IMG/VR virus record: IMGVR_UViG_3300028615_000077
Span: 1-43,153 of that record
Reading direction: 5' to 3' (one strand)
Length of the DNA: 43,153 nucleotides
Source: a virus
The position numbers and the translations under genes are program-made. A model generated the notes under the pieces. That model ran no database searches and was not told the origin of the DNA. It was given only the letters and a program-made list of their open reading frames with translations. The first letter of the stretch is position 1. Every line of letters begins with the position of its first letter. This document shows, one piece after another, positions 27,792 to 35,322 of this stretch.

Positions 27792-30075
27792 TGATTTTAG
27801 TATCTCTGAATTTCGGCGTATACTCAAACTACATGAAGACTGGTTGCTTTATGTGTTTGTAGGGACAGATTTATTATCTCATCAAGATCTTTCTAATTTA
27901 TATTTATATGATAAGTTACCAATAGAGGGACATTTAAATCTAATAACTCAGTTTTATACTTTAGGTAAGTATAAGTCTCATTTGAAGACAGCGGATTATC
28001 AAAATCTCACTGGTATTCCTTTTATGGAACTGTCATCGGTGGAAAGAGAGTCTTTAATGGAATTAAAATTAAAGGCTTCTTTAGAGATTAGGTCTTTTAT
28101 ACAAATTTTATTAGATTATTTACAGCCTTATATATTGAAAAAGGATGTCGAGGGGTTACAGTATAAGTTAGATAATCTTAAAGCTTTGTTTAAAAAAGTT
28201 TATAAGTCTTTTGTGTTGGATTATCTTTATTCTGCTTTAAATACTGCTATGGTGGATACGGCTAGACAACATGAAGGTATTTATGTAGAGGGTTTAGAGT
28301 CTAGGTTTTTAGTAAAAGGTCAGTATACATCCAATGTGAAAACTGCTAGGGAATTATTAGATCTCTCGTTATCTGGGTTGTCGTTGTATTATTTACCACC
28401 TGGGACAGAGTGGCTAGACAATAAACTTGTTATTAATGATCAAACTAAGTTTACATCTTCTTTAATGAAGGCTGCTACTCCGAAACCTTCTCCAATTATT
28501 AAGCCTCCTGGCCCTCCTCAAGCTTTTAAGCCAGCAAGTCCACCTAGTATGCCGGGTGTGGCTGCTCCGGGTAATAATCCTGGTCCAGGTCGTCCACAGA
28601 ATCCATCAACTCAGTCTTCTACTGTACCGGCGATGGCAGATCCGAATGCACCTAGTCCTGGGGTTGAATATGACAAGTGGCTTGGTCCTAATGATCCTAA
28701 ACCTAAAGACATGACTGGATGGGAGCAAACTAGCACTGGAGGGTACAGGCATATTAAAGGATCAGGTGGGTTTTCGGCTCAGGGAGAGAATGAGCAGACT
28801 ATTGGGCAATATTTGAAGGAATGGAATGACCGACCAAAGAGTTCGGTTGAAGTCGCTTATTCTTTATCCCATGGTAGTATTGATAAAATGGCAGAGTTGT
28901 CTGATGATGAGGCCGGTGTTTATCAATCTTATAAAATTACAATTCAAGGCAATGGTCAAGGATTAATGAAGCCTAGATTTTCTGATTTGTCAGACTTTGA
29001 GAATCGTATTGGTAGTGGTTTGGGCTCTATTCCTTTGGGTAATGAACATAATAGGGAAGTAGCGGCCCACAAGTTGGATACACTATTAGGTGGGAATAAT
29101 ATTCCTGTGACAGTCACTAGATCGTTTGGAGGCGAGTCTCATTCTGTTCAGGAATGGCAAGAGAATCATACTATCCCCTACTTGTATTTAGGTGAGTCGT
29201 CTGAACAGAATGTGACAAAGGATTTGTTATCTAGGGTTCCGGAAAAATTTAAAGGGGTATTTGAGGAAAAGATCCATAACATGGTGGTCTCAGATATCAT
29301 TATGAATCATAATGATAGACATCATAATAATACGGTTATAAAACGGGATTCTAGCTCTTTTGCTGCGATTGATAATGCTTTTTCTTTTGGGATTGGTATG
29401 AAAGGAATTAAAAATGACTTTCATAAAGATCTTCATCAAATGGGAAAACCTGTTAAAATTCCTGCTGATATGAAGCATCGTTTGGAGAACACAACATTAG
29501 GGGATTTTAAAAGATCGCTGCAGGATCATTTGTCTGATTGGGAAATAGGACAGACTTTTCTCAGGTCTAGATATGTTTTGTATCTACAGAACAATGAGGG
29601 TCACTTGGATTATAATAAGTTTCTTCCTACAATTGACAAATTTGGGGAAGATAGTGAGATGCCAGGACTAGTACCTGCCTCTTCGCCTGGTGAGGGAGAA
29701 TATGGTAATTTTGATTTAGACTCTGCTTGGAAGGTTAATAATAGTTCTGAAAAGGGGTTAGAAGAGTTTCGTCGTAGGAAAGAGGAAAAAACACTACCTA
29801 ATGACTTGTTTAATTCCTGGGCTAAGCATTTTATTGGAGAAGCAAAAGCTAATGAGAATCATCCGGATCATCAAGCTGCGAAGGAATTAGATAAAATTGG
29901 GGTATTTATGGCCCCCGAAAGTGTGAAGAATCCGTTTGAGTATAGAAAGAATGGCCGACATAGGGAGTATGAGGAAACAATTGAAGCTAAACTTCCTTCT
30001 GCGAATGTTGGGCATAGGAAGCCTGTTTTGAACCCCAAGGCGTATACTAGTACGGTTAAGGTGGATAATGATTAG
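27784..30075 (+). CDS. Large head-region protein with kinase-like catalytic core
   Basis: A 763-residue protein in three parts. Residues 1-230 are helical. Residues 231-295 form a Pro-rich linker. From about 375 to 540 there is a kinase-like core: GLMKP (candidate ATP-binding Lys396), NREVAAHKLDTLLG (candidate Glu425 of the C helix), IHNMVVSDIIMNHNDRHHNN (catalytic loop with Asp511, His513 and Asn515/516) and AIDNAFSFG (metal-binding Asp530). The order K, E, DRHxxN, D is that of atypical kinases of the PI3/4-kinase and HipA type. The remainder is acidic and disordered. A phage kinase in the head-gene cluster could be packaged and injected; this is inference. Confidence 0.75.
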   Translation: MINDFSISEFRRILKLHEDWLLYVFVGTDLLSHQDLSNLYLYDKLPIEGHLNLITQFYTLGKYKSHLKTADYQNLTGIPFMELSSVERESLMELKLKASLEIRSFIQILLDYLQPYILKKDVEGLQYKLDNLKALFKKVYKSFVLDYLYSALNTAMVDTARQHEGIYVEGLESRFLVKGQYTSNVKTARELLDLSLSGLSLYYLPPGTEWLDNKLVINDQTKFTSSLMKAATPKPSPIIKPPGPPQAFKPASPPSMPGVAAPGNNPGPGRPQNPSTQSSTVPAMADPNAPSPGVEYDKWLGPNDPKPKDMTGWEQTSTGGYRHIKGSGGFSAQGENEQTIGQYLKEWNDRPKSSVEVAYSLSHGSIDKMAELSDDEAGVYQSYKITIQGNGQGLMKPRFSDLSDFENRIGSGLGSIPLGNEHNREVAAHKLDTLLGGNNIPVTVTRSFGGESHSVQEWQENHTIPYLYLGESSEQNVTKDLLSRVPEKFKGVFEEKIHNMVVSDIIMNHNDRHHNNTVIKRDSSSFAAIDNAFSFGIGMKGIKNDFHKDLHQMGKPVKIPADMKHRLENTTLGDFKRSLQDHLSDWEIGQTFLRSRYVLYLQNNEGHLDYNKFLPTIDKFGEDSEMPGLVPASSPGEGEYGNFDLDSAWKVNNSSEKGLEEFRRRKEEKTLPNDLFNSWAKHFIGEAKANENHPDHQAAKELDKIGVFMAPESVKNPFEYRKNGRHREYEETIEAKLPSANVGHRKPVLNPKAYTSTVKVDND

Positions 30076-30295
30076 TGATAAGTATGATATTTATTCGGAT
30101 ACTAAGAAGGTTGCTTCTGTGTGGTGGGATGAAGAGTCTGGCCAAATTGAGAGTGACTCGGATCATATATTAAGTCTAATTAAGCGTAAGTATTATGGGA
30201 AGTTGACATTTCATGATGGGCCTAAGTTTTTGAGGGTTTTACCTAAATTGTTATCATCTGGGTATTTCTCAGCAAAAAGGAGTAAAGATAAGTAA
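30068..30295 (+). CDS. Unknown small protein after the kinase-like gene
   Basis: A 75-residue protein overlapping the upstream gene by 8 bases and the next by TAATG. It contains strand-like KKVASVWWDEESGQIESDSD and a C-terminal part with FLRVLPKLLSSGYFSAKRSK. Overlap on both sides makes it a probable partner or chaperone of the large protein. Not recognised. Confidence 0.65.
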   Translation: MISDKYDIYSDTKKVASVWWDEESGQIESDSDHILSLIKRKYYGKLTFHDGPKFLRVLPKLLSSGYFSAKRSKDK

Positions 30296-30687
30296 TGACA
30301 ATATTTCGTAATGAGGATATTTCTCCCCCAATAAGTGATTCGATTTTATTGCCTGAAAAGCAACTACGTACGGTGGAGGTGCCTTTGGAAGTAGACAATT
30401 TTGATGAATACACAGCTGAACAGATATTAAGTTTGGACCCATCTACTTTGGTTAATTCTGCGGATTTCATGTTGAAGTCGATGTACGATTTTGATCTTGA
30501 GACGGATGAGGGTGTGAATAAATTGTTGTCTTTATTACCAATATTGGACTCTGATATTGTTAGAACAGTGGTTCAGGAAATTTGGCCTGGGTATGATGTT
30601 TCGTCGGAAACGTATAATCCTGATTTAGCTAGGTTAGAAGTTCGAGGTTTTCTGTTAGATTATTTAGAGAATTATGAAGGAAGCTAG
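30295..30687 (+). CDS. Unknown acidic protein
   Basis: A 130-residue acidic protein, mostly helical (YTAEQILSLDPSTLVNSADF, VNKLLSLLPILDSDIVRTVV, LARLEVRGFLLDYLENY). It includes LKSMYD, another hxKS peptide. It overlaps the next gene by 14 bases. The function is unknown. Confidence 0.7.
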   Translation: MTIFRNEDISPPISDSILLPEKQLRTVEVPLEVDNFDEYTAEQILSLDPSTLVNSADFMLKSMYDFDLETDEGVNKLLSLLPILDSDIVRTVVQEIWPGYDVSSETYNPDLARLEVRGFLLDYLENYEGS

Positions 30688-30910
30688 ATTAACAGTAGAG
30701 GAGGCTTTATCTATTGTGCCTTTAGAGCATCTTCGTTTTCTAAAGGATCTTCATGAGTTGGGTCCATTGAGTAAGCGGAGAATAGTGAAATTAGGATTAT
30801 CCTATGATACAATACGAAAGTTAGAACAGATAGGGATTTTGGAGCAGGTAGACCACCCTACTTTGGTGAAGTACAAAGTATCGGATAAGATAGTAGATGT
30901 GGGATCTTAA
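30674..30910 (+). CDS. Small winged-helix-like protein
   Basis: A 78-residue protein with pattern RFLKDLHELGPLSKRRIVKL then GLSYDTIRKLEQIGILEQVD and KYKVSDKIVDVG. The order helix, helix-turn-helix, helix, then a short strand pair resembles winged-helix DNA-binding domains. It may be a regulator or a structural use of the fold. It overlaps both neighbours by 14 bases. Confidence 0.65.
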   Translation: MKEARLTVEEALSIVPLEHLRFLKDLHELGPLSKRRIVKLGLSYDTIRKLEQIGILEQVDHPTLVKYKVSDKIVDVGS

Positions 30911-32171
30911 TAAAGCAGTAGGATTACCTTTAGAGGCGGATTTAGACCATAAATACTCTTATGTGTCTGGGTTCTATGGTATTAAGAATTTTTGGTATAC
31001 CGATAAGTTAGGTAATTACTGGAGGTACACAAACGCTCCTGTTGATCATAAGGATTATGATGAGAGATTGGGAGAGCCTTTAATTCATCCAGTGCAGCCG
31101 TTACCTCACACTAATCCAGAATATTTTACACCGGAGGGGTATAAACGTAATCAAGCTGTGGCGGAAGGGTTGTTACCACAGAGGAATCAGGATTATAATC
31201 CTGCTAGTAATAAACAGGTATGGTTTGAAGTTGTTCAATCTGGGGACCTTATTAGATATATTTATAAGGATTCGGATGTGAGAGAAAGATTAGACCTGTG
31301 GGTACAATATCAGTTGAGGCTGGCGGATTCTAGTTTATTGTCCTATAGACAGTATTATTATAATTTGTTTAATAACTCACAAAATATCAAAGATCGTGTT
31401 CTGGGGGCTATTTTAATTTTAGTGGATCAGTCTTTGTACTTACCGGAAGAGCTGGTTAAGGCGACAGTAGGGGATATTGAATTTATTGACCAGACTGTAA
31501 AGTTATTAGGTAAGAAGTTTACGTGCGACCTTAACTTTTATGATTTTATAGCTAGTTTAACTCAAGATAGAAAGAAAGATGATCCTTTGTTTATTGTACC
31601 TACGGTGCATGGTAGACAATCGTTAGGGTTTAACTATATATATTCAGTCCTTGAGTTTTTAAGGATGAATCCTTATTATTTGATTGCTTGGCACGCTAAT
31701 CATATGTTTTCCCGTATTGTTCATAGAATGTCAATTATGGGTGTTCCTAAAGAAAAAGCGGAGGCTGAAGCGTATATAGAGTTATCGAAGGCTATGTCGT
31801 CGGAGGATGATGTTAGTTATTTTATAGACCAAAAAGTTCATACTGTTTTATTTGATAATTATGGAGAAACTCAGGAAGTTTCAAAAGCTCTAACAGACCA
31901 GGAGCATGATTCTTTTGGGGTGTTTCATGTAGTATCTGATTTAGTGGAGCGAAGAACTGATGAACTAGAGTTTTCTATGTGGCTACATGCTGAGCCCATG
32001 CATTCAGTCTCGGATGAAGAGGAAGAAGAGATTCAAGAGATTTTGTCTGAAATTGCGGAGCAGCAAGAACCGGTAGAAGAGGAACAGCAAGATACTGGAG
32101 GCGCCGAGACTGCGGCTCCTGTAAACACCCAACCTGGTAGGGAAATCCCAGGGGTAAATCCGTCGGCTTAA
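30897..32171 (+). CDS. Large head-region protein, possibly a degenerate recombinase/topoisomerase-like fold
   Basis: A 424-residue protein starting MWDLNKAVGLPLEAD. Its N-terminal part has YSYVSGFYGIKNFWYTDKLG. The middle (about 155-290) has the shape of tyrosine-recombinase or topoisomerase IB domains: helix RVLGAILILVDQSLYLPEEL, then TVGDIEFIDQTVKLLGKKF, then AWHANHMFSRIVHRMSIMG. The catalytic Arg/His/Tyr set is not intact (WHANH replaces H-x-x-R), so enzyme activity is doubtful. The C-terminus is acidic and Glu/Gln-rich. The fold call is weak. Confidence 0.6.
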   Translation: MWDLNKAVGLPLEADLDHKYSYVSGFYGIKNFWYTDKLGNYWRYTNAPVDHKDYDERLGEPLIHPVQPLPHTNPEYFTPEGYKRNQAVAEGLLPQRNQDYNPASNKQVWFEVVQSGDLIRYIYKDSDVRERLDLWVQYQLRLADSSLLSYRQYYYNLFNNSQNIKDRVLGAILILVDQSLYLPEELVKATVGDIEFIDQTVKLLGKKFTCDLNFYDFIASLTQDRKKDDPLFIVPTVHGRQSLGFNYIYSVLEFLRMNPYYLIAWHANHMFSRIVHRMSIMGVPKEKAEAEAYIELSKAMSSEDDVSYFIDQKVHTVLFDNYGETQEVSKALTDQEHDSFGVFHVVSDLVERRTDELEFSMWLHAEPMHSVSDEEEEEIQEILSEIAEQQEPVEEEQQDTGGAETAAPVNTQPGREIPGVNPSA

Positions 32172-32172
32172 T

Positions 32173-33276
32173 ATGGAAGATGTTTTTAAAATTTTTACTG
32201 CTTGGGAAGAGCTTTATAAAGCGAGGAAAGCTAAAGGCTTAGATAAGTGGGAAAGATTGCAACACTTAGCTGAGAAATTAGCTGGTAAACACTCTAAGCA
32301 TATAACTTTTTCTTGTATTCATCCTAAGCATGAGGGTTCTGTAGAGAAGCATAATTTAGGATCGACTGAGGGGAATCTTCATTTTTTGTTGGGTTATGTT
32401 AATCCAGGCTTTCATTTAGCTCCTTATCATTGGCAAATTATTTATCCGGATTTAAGTGATGATGAAGTAGAAAAATTTCAGGTTACTATGGGTCATCCTA
32501 GTAAGCCTGAATTTTGGATTAAGTCTAATGAATATATTATACCAGAAGGGGATTTAGATGAAGGTCAGCCCCATCCTGGTGCGGACTCTGCAATAAAGGA
32601 ACATGAGTCTAAAAAGCGAAGAATGAATGCTAAGTCTAAGTATGGGTCGTATTCAGTAGATCCACAGACTGGTATTATTTATGGTAAAGACCGTAAGTAT
32701 AAATGGGAGTTGGTAGAAGATTCATACTTTGCGGCGCAGAATGAGGATATAGAAGCAGAGGTTAATACTTCTAAAAATAATAAGGTGAAAAAGGCTTATT
32801 CTTTGCCTGAAATGATTAATCATTTACGTCAAGTAGGGCAATTTGAAGAGGATGTTTACCCACTAGTGAAGTCTATTTTTCCTTCTCCAGGTTCTGTAAT
32901 ACAAATGAATGGAAACTCTGAAAGTGTCTATGGGATTATAAGAAAGGCATCTATTGATTTTTATGATGAAGTTGGTAATCCAGTAGCGTTTCCGGTCTAT
33001 GATGAGTCGTATTCTTCATTTGATCTAACTAAGGATGGTAACACTCATCCTAGTATTATTTTTAGTTTTGCTAAGTCTTATTTAGGTGTAGATGCTCAAT
33101 ATTATGAGCAATTTATTACTGGTACACAAGAAACTGAGTTGATGAAGGGACTTCCTACTAAGGTGGTTGGTAATCCATCTCCAGGATTTGATGACGTACC
33201 TTCTGAAAATGTGCCAGATTTGTGTAAATCTATTATTCATTTAGATGATAATACGTATAGATTGGTAGTAGAGTAA
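32173..33276 (+). CDS. Unknown head-region protein
   Basis: A 367-residue protein, start 2 bases after the upstream stop. N-terminal helix (FKIFTAWEELYKARKAKGLD), then KHITFSCIHPKHEGSVEKHN and a mixed alpha/beta body. The middle has a basic, disordered region (KEHESKKRRMNAKSKYGS), a strand-rich part (GSVIQMNGNSESVYGIIRKA) and a C-terminal segment with LMKGLP and CKSIIHLDDNTY. No catalytic set is visible. It is probably virion-associated by position. Confidence 0.7.
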   Translation: MEDVFKIFTAWEELYKARKAKGLDKWERLQHLAEKLAGKHSKHITFSCIHPKHEGSVEKHNLGSTEGNLHFLLGYVNPGFHLAPYHWQIIYPDLSDDEVEKFQVTMGHPSKPEFWIKSNEYIIPEGDLDEGQPHPGADSAIKEHESKKRRMNAKSKYGSYSVDPQTGIIYGKDRKYKWELVEDSYFAAQNEDIEAEVNTSKNNKVKKAYSLPEMINHLRQVGQFEEDVYPLVKSIFPSPGSVIQMNGNSESVYGIIRKASIDFYDEVGNPVAFPVYDESYSSFDLTKDGNTHPSIIFSFAKSYLGVDAQYYEQFITGTQETELMKGLPTKVVGNPSPGFDDVPSENVPDLCKSIIHLDDNTYRLVVE

Positions 33277-33279
33277 GAT

Positions 33280-33504
33280 TTGGATTATCTATTAACATGT
33301 CAATGTGGGGAGGTTGTAGTCAAAGAATCGGTTTCTGAGACTAAGATCAGGGGAAAAGTATTAATAGCCAAGGGTAATTCTGTCTACTCTGTCTGCCGTA
33401 GATGTGGAGAAGAAGTTGCGGTTCCTGTTAGGATTGACCAGGATTTGGTTAAGTCTTTGAGAACAAATCCGAAATTGTTTATTAAAAGTCAAAATTATAG
33501 ATAA
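33280..33504 (+). CDS. Small zinc-ribbon protein ending the operon
   Basis: The TTG at 33280 starts a 74-residue protein with C7-Q-C9 and C38-R-R-C41 as likely zinc ligands (LLTCQCGEVVVKE, SVYSVCRRCGEEVAV). The C-terminus LVKSLRTNPKLFIKSQ has two hxKS peptides. It is the last gene before a gap containing a promoter and a hairpin. Confidence 0.7.
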   Translation: MDYLLTCQCGEVVVKESVSETKIRGKVLIAKGNSVYSVCRRCGEEVAVPVRIDQDLVKSLRTNPKLFIKSQNYR

Positions 33505-33510
33505 TTTATA

Positions 33511-33539
33511 TTGACACAAAAATTATTGTGTAATACACT
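33511..33539 (+). promoter_or_regulatory. Sigma70-like promoter before the capsid block
   Basis: TTGACA (33511-33516, perfect consensus) and TACACT (33534-33539) are separated by 17 bases. Transcription would begin near 33547, about 25 bases before an intrinsic-terminator-like hairpin. It therefore drives either a short RNA or an attenuated message for the prohead protease gene. Confidence 0.6.
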
Positions 33540-33572
33540 AATATAAATATTTGCACGCATGACGCGATCTCC

Positions 33573-33616
33573 AAAAAGGGAGTAGGTGGCTTGAGGCTAC
33601 TAGCTCCCTTTTTTAT
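33573..33616 (+). terminator. Intrinsic-terminator-like hairpin upstream of the protease gene
   Basis: AAAAAGGGAGTAG (33573-33585) can pair with CTAC (33597-33600) and CTCCCTTTTTT (33604-33614), with a T run at the 3' side. It would end transcripts from the upstream operon and from the promoter at 33511. A competing short helix, CTCC (33569-33572) with GGAG (33579-33582), overlaps the same bases, as seen in attenuators. Confidence 0.7.
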
Positions 33617-33622
33617 TGTATT

Positions 33623-34375
33623 ATGACGAACACATTACCAAAAGGTTGGACAGATAGTGAAACATTCCATTGTTGGATGCCTGCTCAAGCGGTCTTAGTA
33701 AAAGGCGGCAAGAAGGGGGCAGATGCTAGTGGCAAACGCTGGATTCAAGGGATTGCCTCCACAAGTTCCAAAGATTTGGAAGGAGAGGTTGTTGAGCCTT
33801 CTGGTATTGATTTTTCTTATTTTCTTCGGCACGGATATTTAAATAATGACCATAAGCCTGGGTTTGAGAATAAGGTAGGACAGCCTACTGAGTGCCGATT
33901 AACCAAGAATGGTTTGTGGATTAAAGGATATCTGTTTCAAAACCATAAGACTGCAGACGCTATTTGGGAGCTAATGAATTCTCTGGATTCGTCTGGTTCA
34001 AATCGTAGGATTGGTTTTTCCATTCAAGGAAAGGTGAAAAGACGAGAAGGTCATAGGATTGCGGAATGTTGGGTGCAGGATGTTGCTGTTACCACAGCCC
34101 CAGTAAATACCACTACTTGGGCTGAAATTGTGAAGTCTTTATCATCTCAAACATGGGATGTTAATAAAAGTGAAAATGATAATAACGAAGATGAAGAGAA
34201 AGCTTTAGCAGCTTCTGGTAGCCCGTTGGTGCCCGAAAGTTTGCATGGAGAGAAAAAAGAGGATCGTACCTCTAAGTCACTAAGCTTTGATGAGGCTGTA
34301 TCTTATTTGGTAGAACGTGAATTACCAAAAGATATGGCTGAGTCAGTAGCTAAAGTTATTTTTTCTGTTTTTTAA
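33623..34375 (+). CDS. HK97-type prohead protease
   Basis: Processes the scaffold and capsid proteins during head maturation. The 250-residue protein has residues 40-175 matching the family: WIQGIASTSSKDLEGEVVEP, the catalytic His77 in NNDHKPGF, and Ser133 in RRIGFSIQG. The C-terminal third is acidic and Ser-rich with two KSL peptides (EIVKSLSSQ, TSKSLSFDEA), a pattern expected of self-cleaved tails. No good ribosome binding site lies before its ATG, which is unusual in this block. It starts about 9 bases after the hairpin upstream. Confidence 0.9.
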   Translation: MTNTLPKGWTDSETFHCWMPAQAVLVKGGKKGADASGKRWIQGIASTSSKDLEGEVVEPSGIDFSYFLRHGYLNNDHKPGFENKVGQPTECRLTKNGLWIKGYLFQNHKTADAIWELMNSLDSSGSNRRIGFSIQGKVKRREGHRIAECWVQDVAVTTAPVNTTTWAEIVKSLSSQTWDVNKSENDNNEDEEKALAASGSPLVPESLHGEKKEDRTSKSLSFDEAVSYLVERELPKDMAESVAKVIFSVF

Positions 34376-34389
34376 TTTAGGAGTTGATT

Positions 34390-35121
34390 ATGAGCGAAGA
34401 GAAGAGAATTGATCAGGAGGCTTTCCAAAAGGCTCTTGAAGCACTCCAGAATTTGTCTAAGGGTCACAACTCTCGCGGTACTGCTTCTACCCAGGTGGAT
34501 TCGATGCGTGAAGGTTCGGTTGGTGCTGGATCGGGCGCGGGTTCTACTCAGGTGCATCACACGGAGAACAATTCGGATCCGGGTGGTTGGGCAGGCTCGA
34601 CAGAGCGTTCGTGCCCAGAAGATGGTGCTACGGACGCGGTTCAGTCGGATGGTACTGATTATAAGGGTGGGGCTGCTAAGTTTGCGAAGTCGATTCTGGA
34701 TAAGCTGAGCAAGGGTCAGCCACTTACGAACGAAGAGTTTGAGTTCGTGAATAAGGGTGGCATGGCCTATGCGATGAAGGATGGTGACGATGAGAAGAAG
34801 TCTGTGTCCAAGGCTAAGGATGAGGATGAAGAGAAGTCCGTGTCCAAGGCTAAGGATGAGGATGATGACGACGAGAGCGTTGGTAAGTCCCTTGGTGATT
34901 TTGCCTCGGAGTCGGAAGATATCCGTAATGGTATGGAGATTTCTCCGTTCTTGGCGGATTTCGTGGGTGCGGTGAATAAGTCGCTTCGTGCGATGGAGCA
35001 TCGTGTTGTGGAGCGTGTTGTTGGCGCTCTCGCCTCGGAAGCTGGTAAGAATGAAGAGTTTAATAAGAGTCTTGCTTCGGCACTGGGTGCTCTTGGCGAA
35101 GGATCAAGTGGTGCCGGTTGA
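34390..35121 (+). CDS. Scaffold-like acidic protein
   Basis: The ATG at 34390 follows AGGAG. The 243-residue protein is acidic, Ser/Gly-rich in the first 85 residues and helical at the end, with repeats of KSVSKAKDEDEEKSVSKAKD in the middle. The position between prohead protease and major capsid protein, and the acidic helical nature, fit a capsid scaffold. Codons are richer in G/C at the third position (TCG, CGT, CTT) than in genes to the left, as in the capsid gene. The frame stops at TGA (35119-35121), but a +1 frame continues; see the next entry. Confidence 0.75.
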   Translation: MSEEKRIDQEAFQKALEALQNLSKGHNSRGTASTQVDSMREGSVGAGSGAGSTQVHHTENNSDPGGWAGSTERSCPEDGATDAVQSDGTDYKGGAAKFAKSILDKLSKGQPLTNEEFEFVNKGGMAYAMKDGDDEKKSVSKAKDEDEEKSVSKAKDEDDDDESVGKSLGDFASESEDIRNGMEISPFLADFVGAVNKSLRAMEHRVVERVVGALASEAGKNEEFNKSLASALGALGEGSSGAG

Positions 35122-35302
35122 GAAGTCATTTGCTGGTTCCACAGCAGTTGAAAATCTGACAAAGAGTCAGATTTCGGATTCGCTGGTGGATATGGCTAAG
35201 AGTAATAAGATTCACCCAACTGAGGTTGTTCGATTTGAATCCAGTGGAGAGATTTCGGATGACCTGATGTCGAAGGTCGTTGCTCATCGCAATGGTCAGT
35301 AA
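35111..35302 (+). CDS. Continuation of the scaffold frame or separate small protein
   Basis: This frame runs 63 codons from a GTG at 35111, which has AAGGA seven bases upstream, to TAA at 35300-35302. It has the same codon preference as its neighbours and contains EKSFAGSTAVENLTKSQISD and HPTEVVRFESSGEISDDLMS. It is in the +1 frame relative to the scaffold-like gene and overlaps its end. It may be a separate gene, a product of +1 frameshifting at GGT-TGA, or the true C-terminus separated by an indel. Confidence 0.6.
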   Translation: MPVEKSFAGSTAVENLTKSQISDSLVDMAKSNKIHPTEVVRFESSGEISDDLMSKVVAHRNGQ

Positions 35303-35322
35303 TTTAAAGGAGTTAAGAAATT

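Noticed and set aside
34372-35001. A 209-codon minus-strand frame opposite the scaffold gene.
   Set aside because: It arises from the GC-biased codons of the plus-strand gene; no ribosome binding site and implausible composition.
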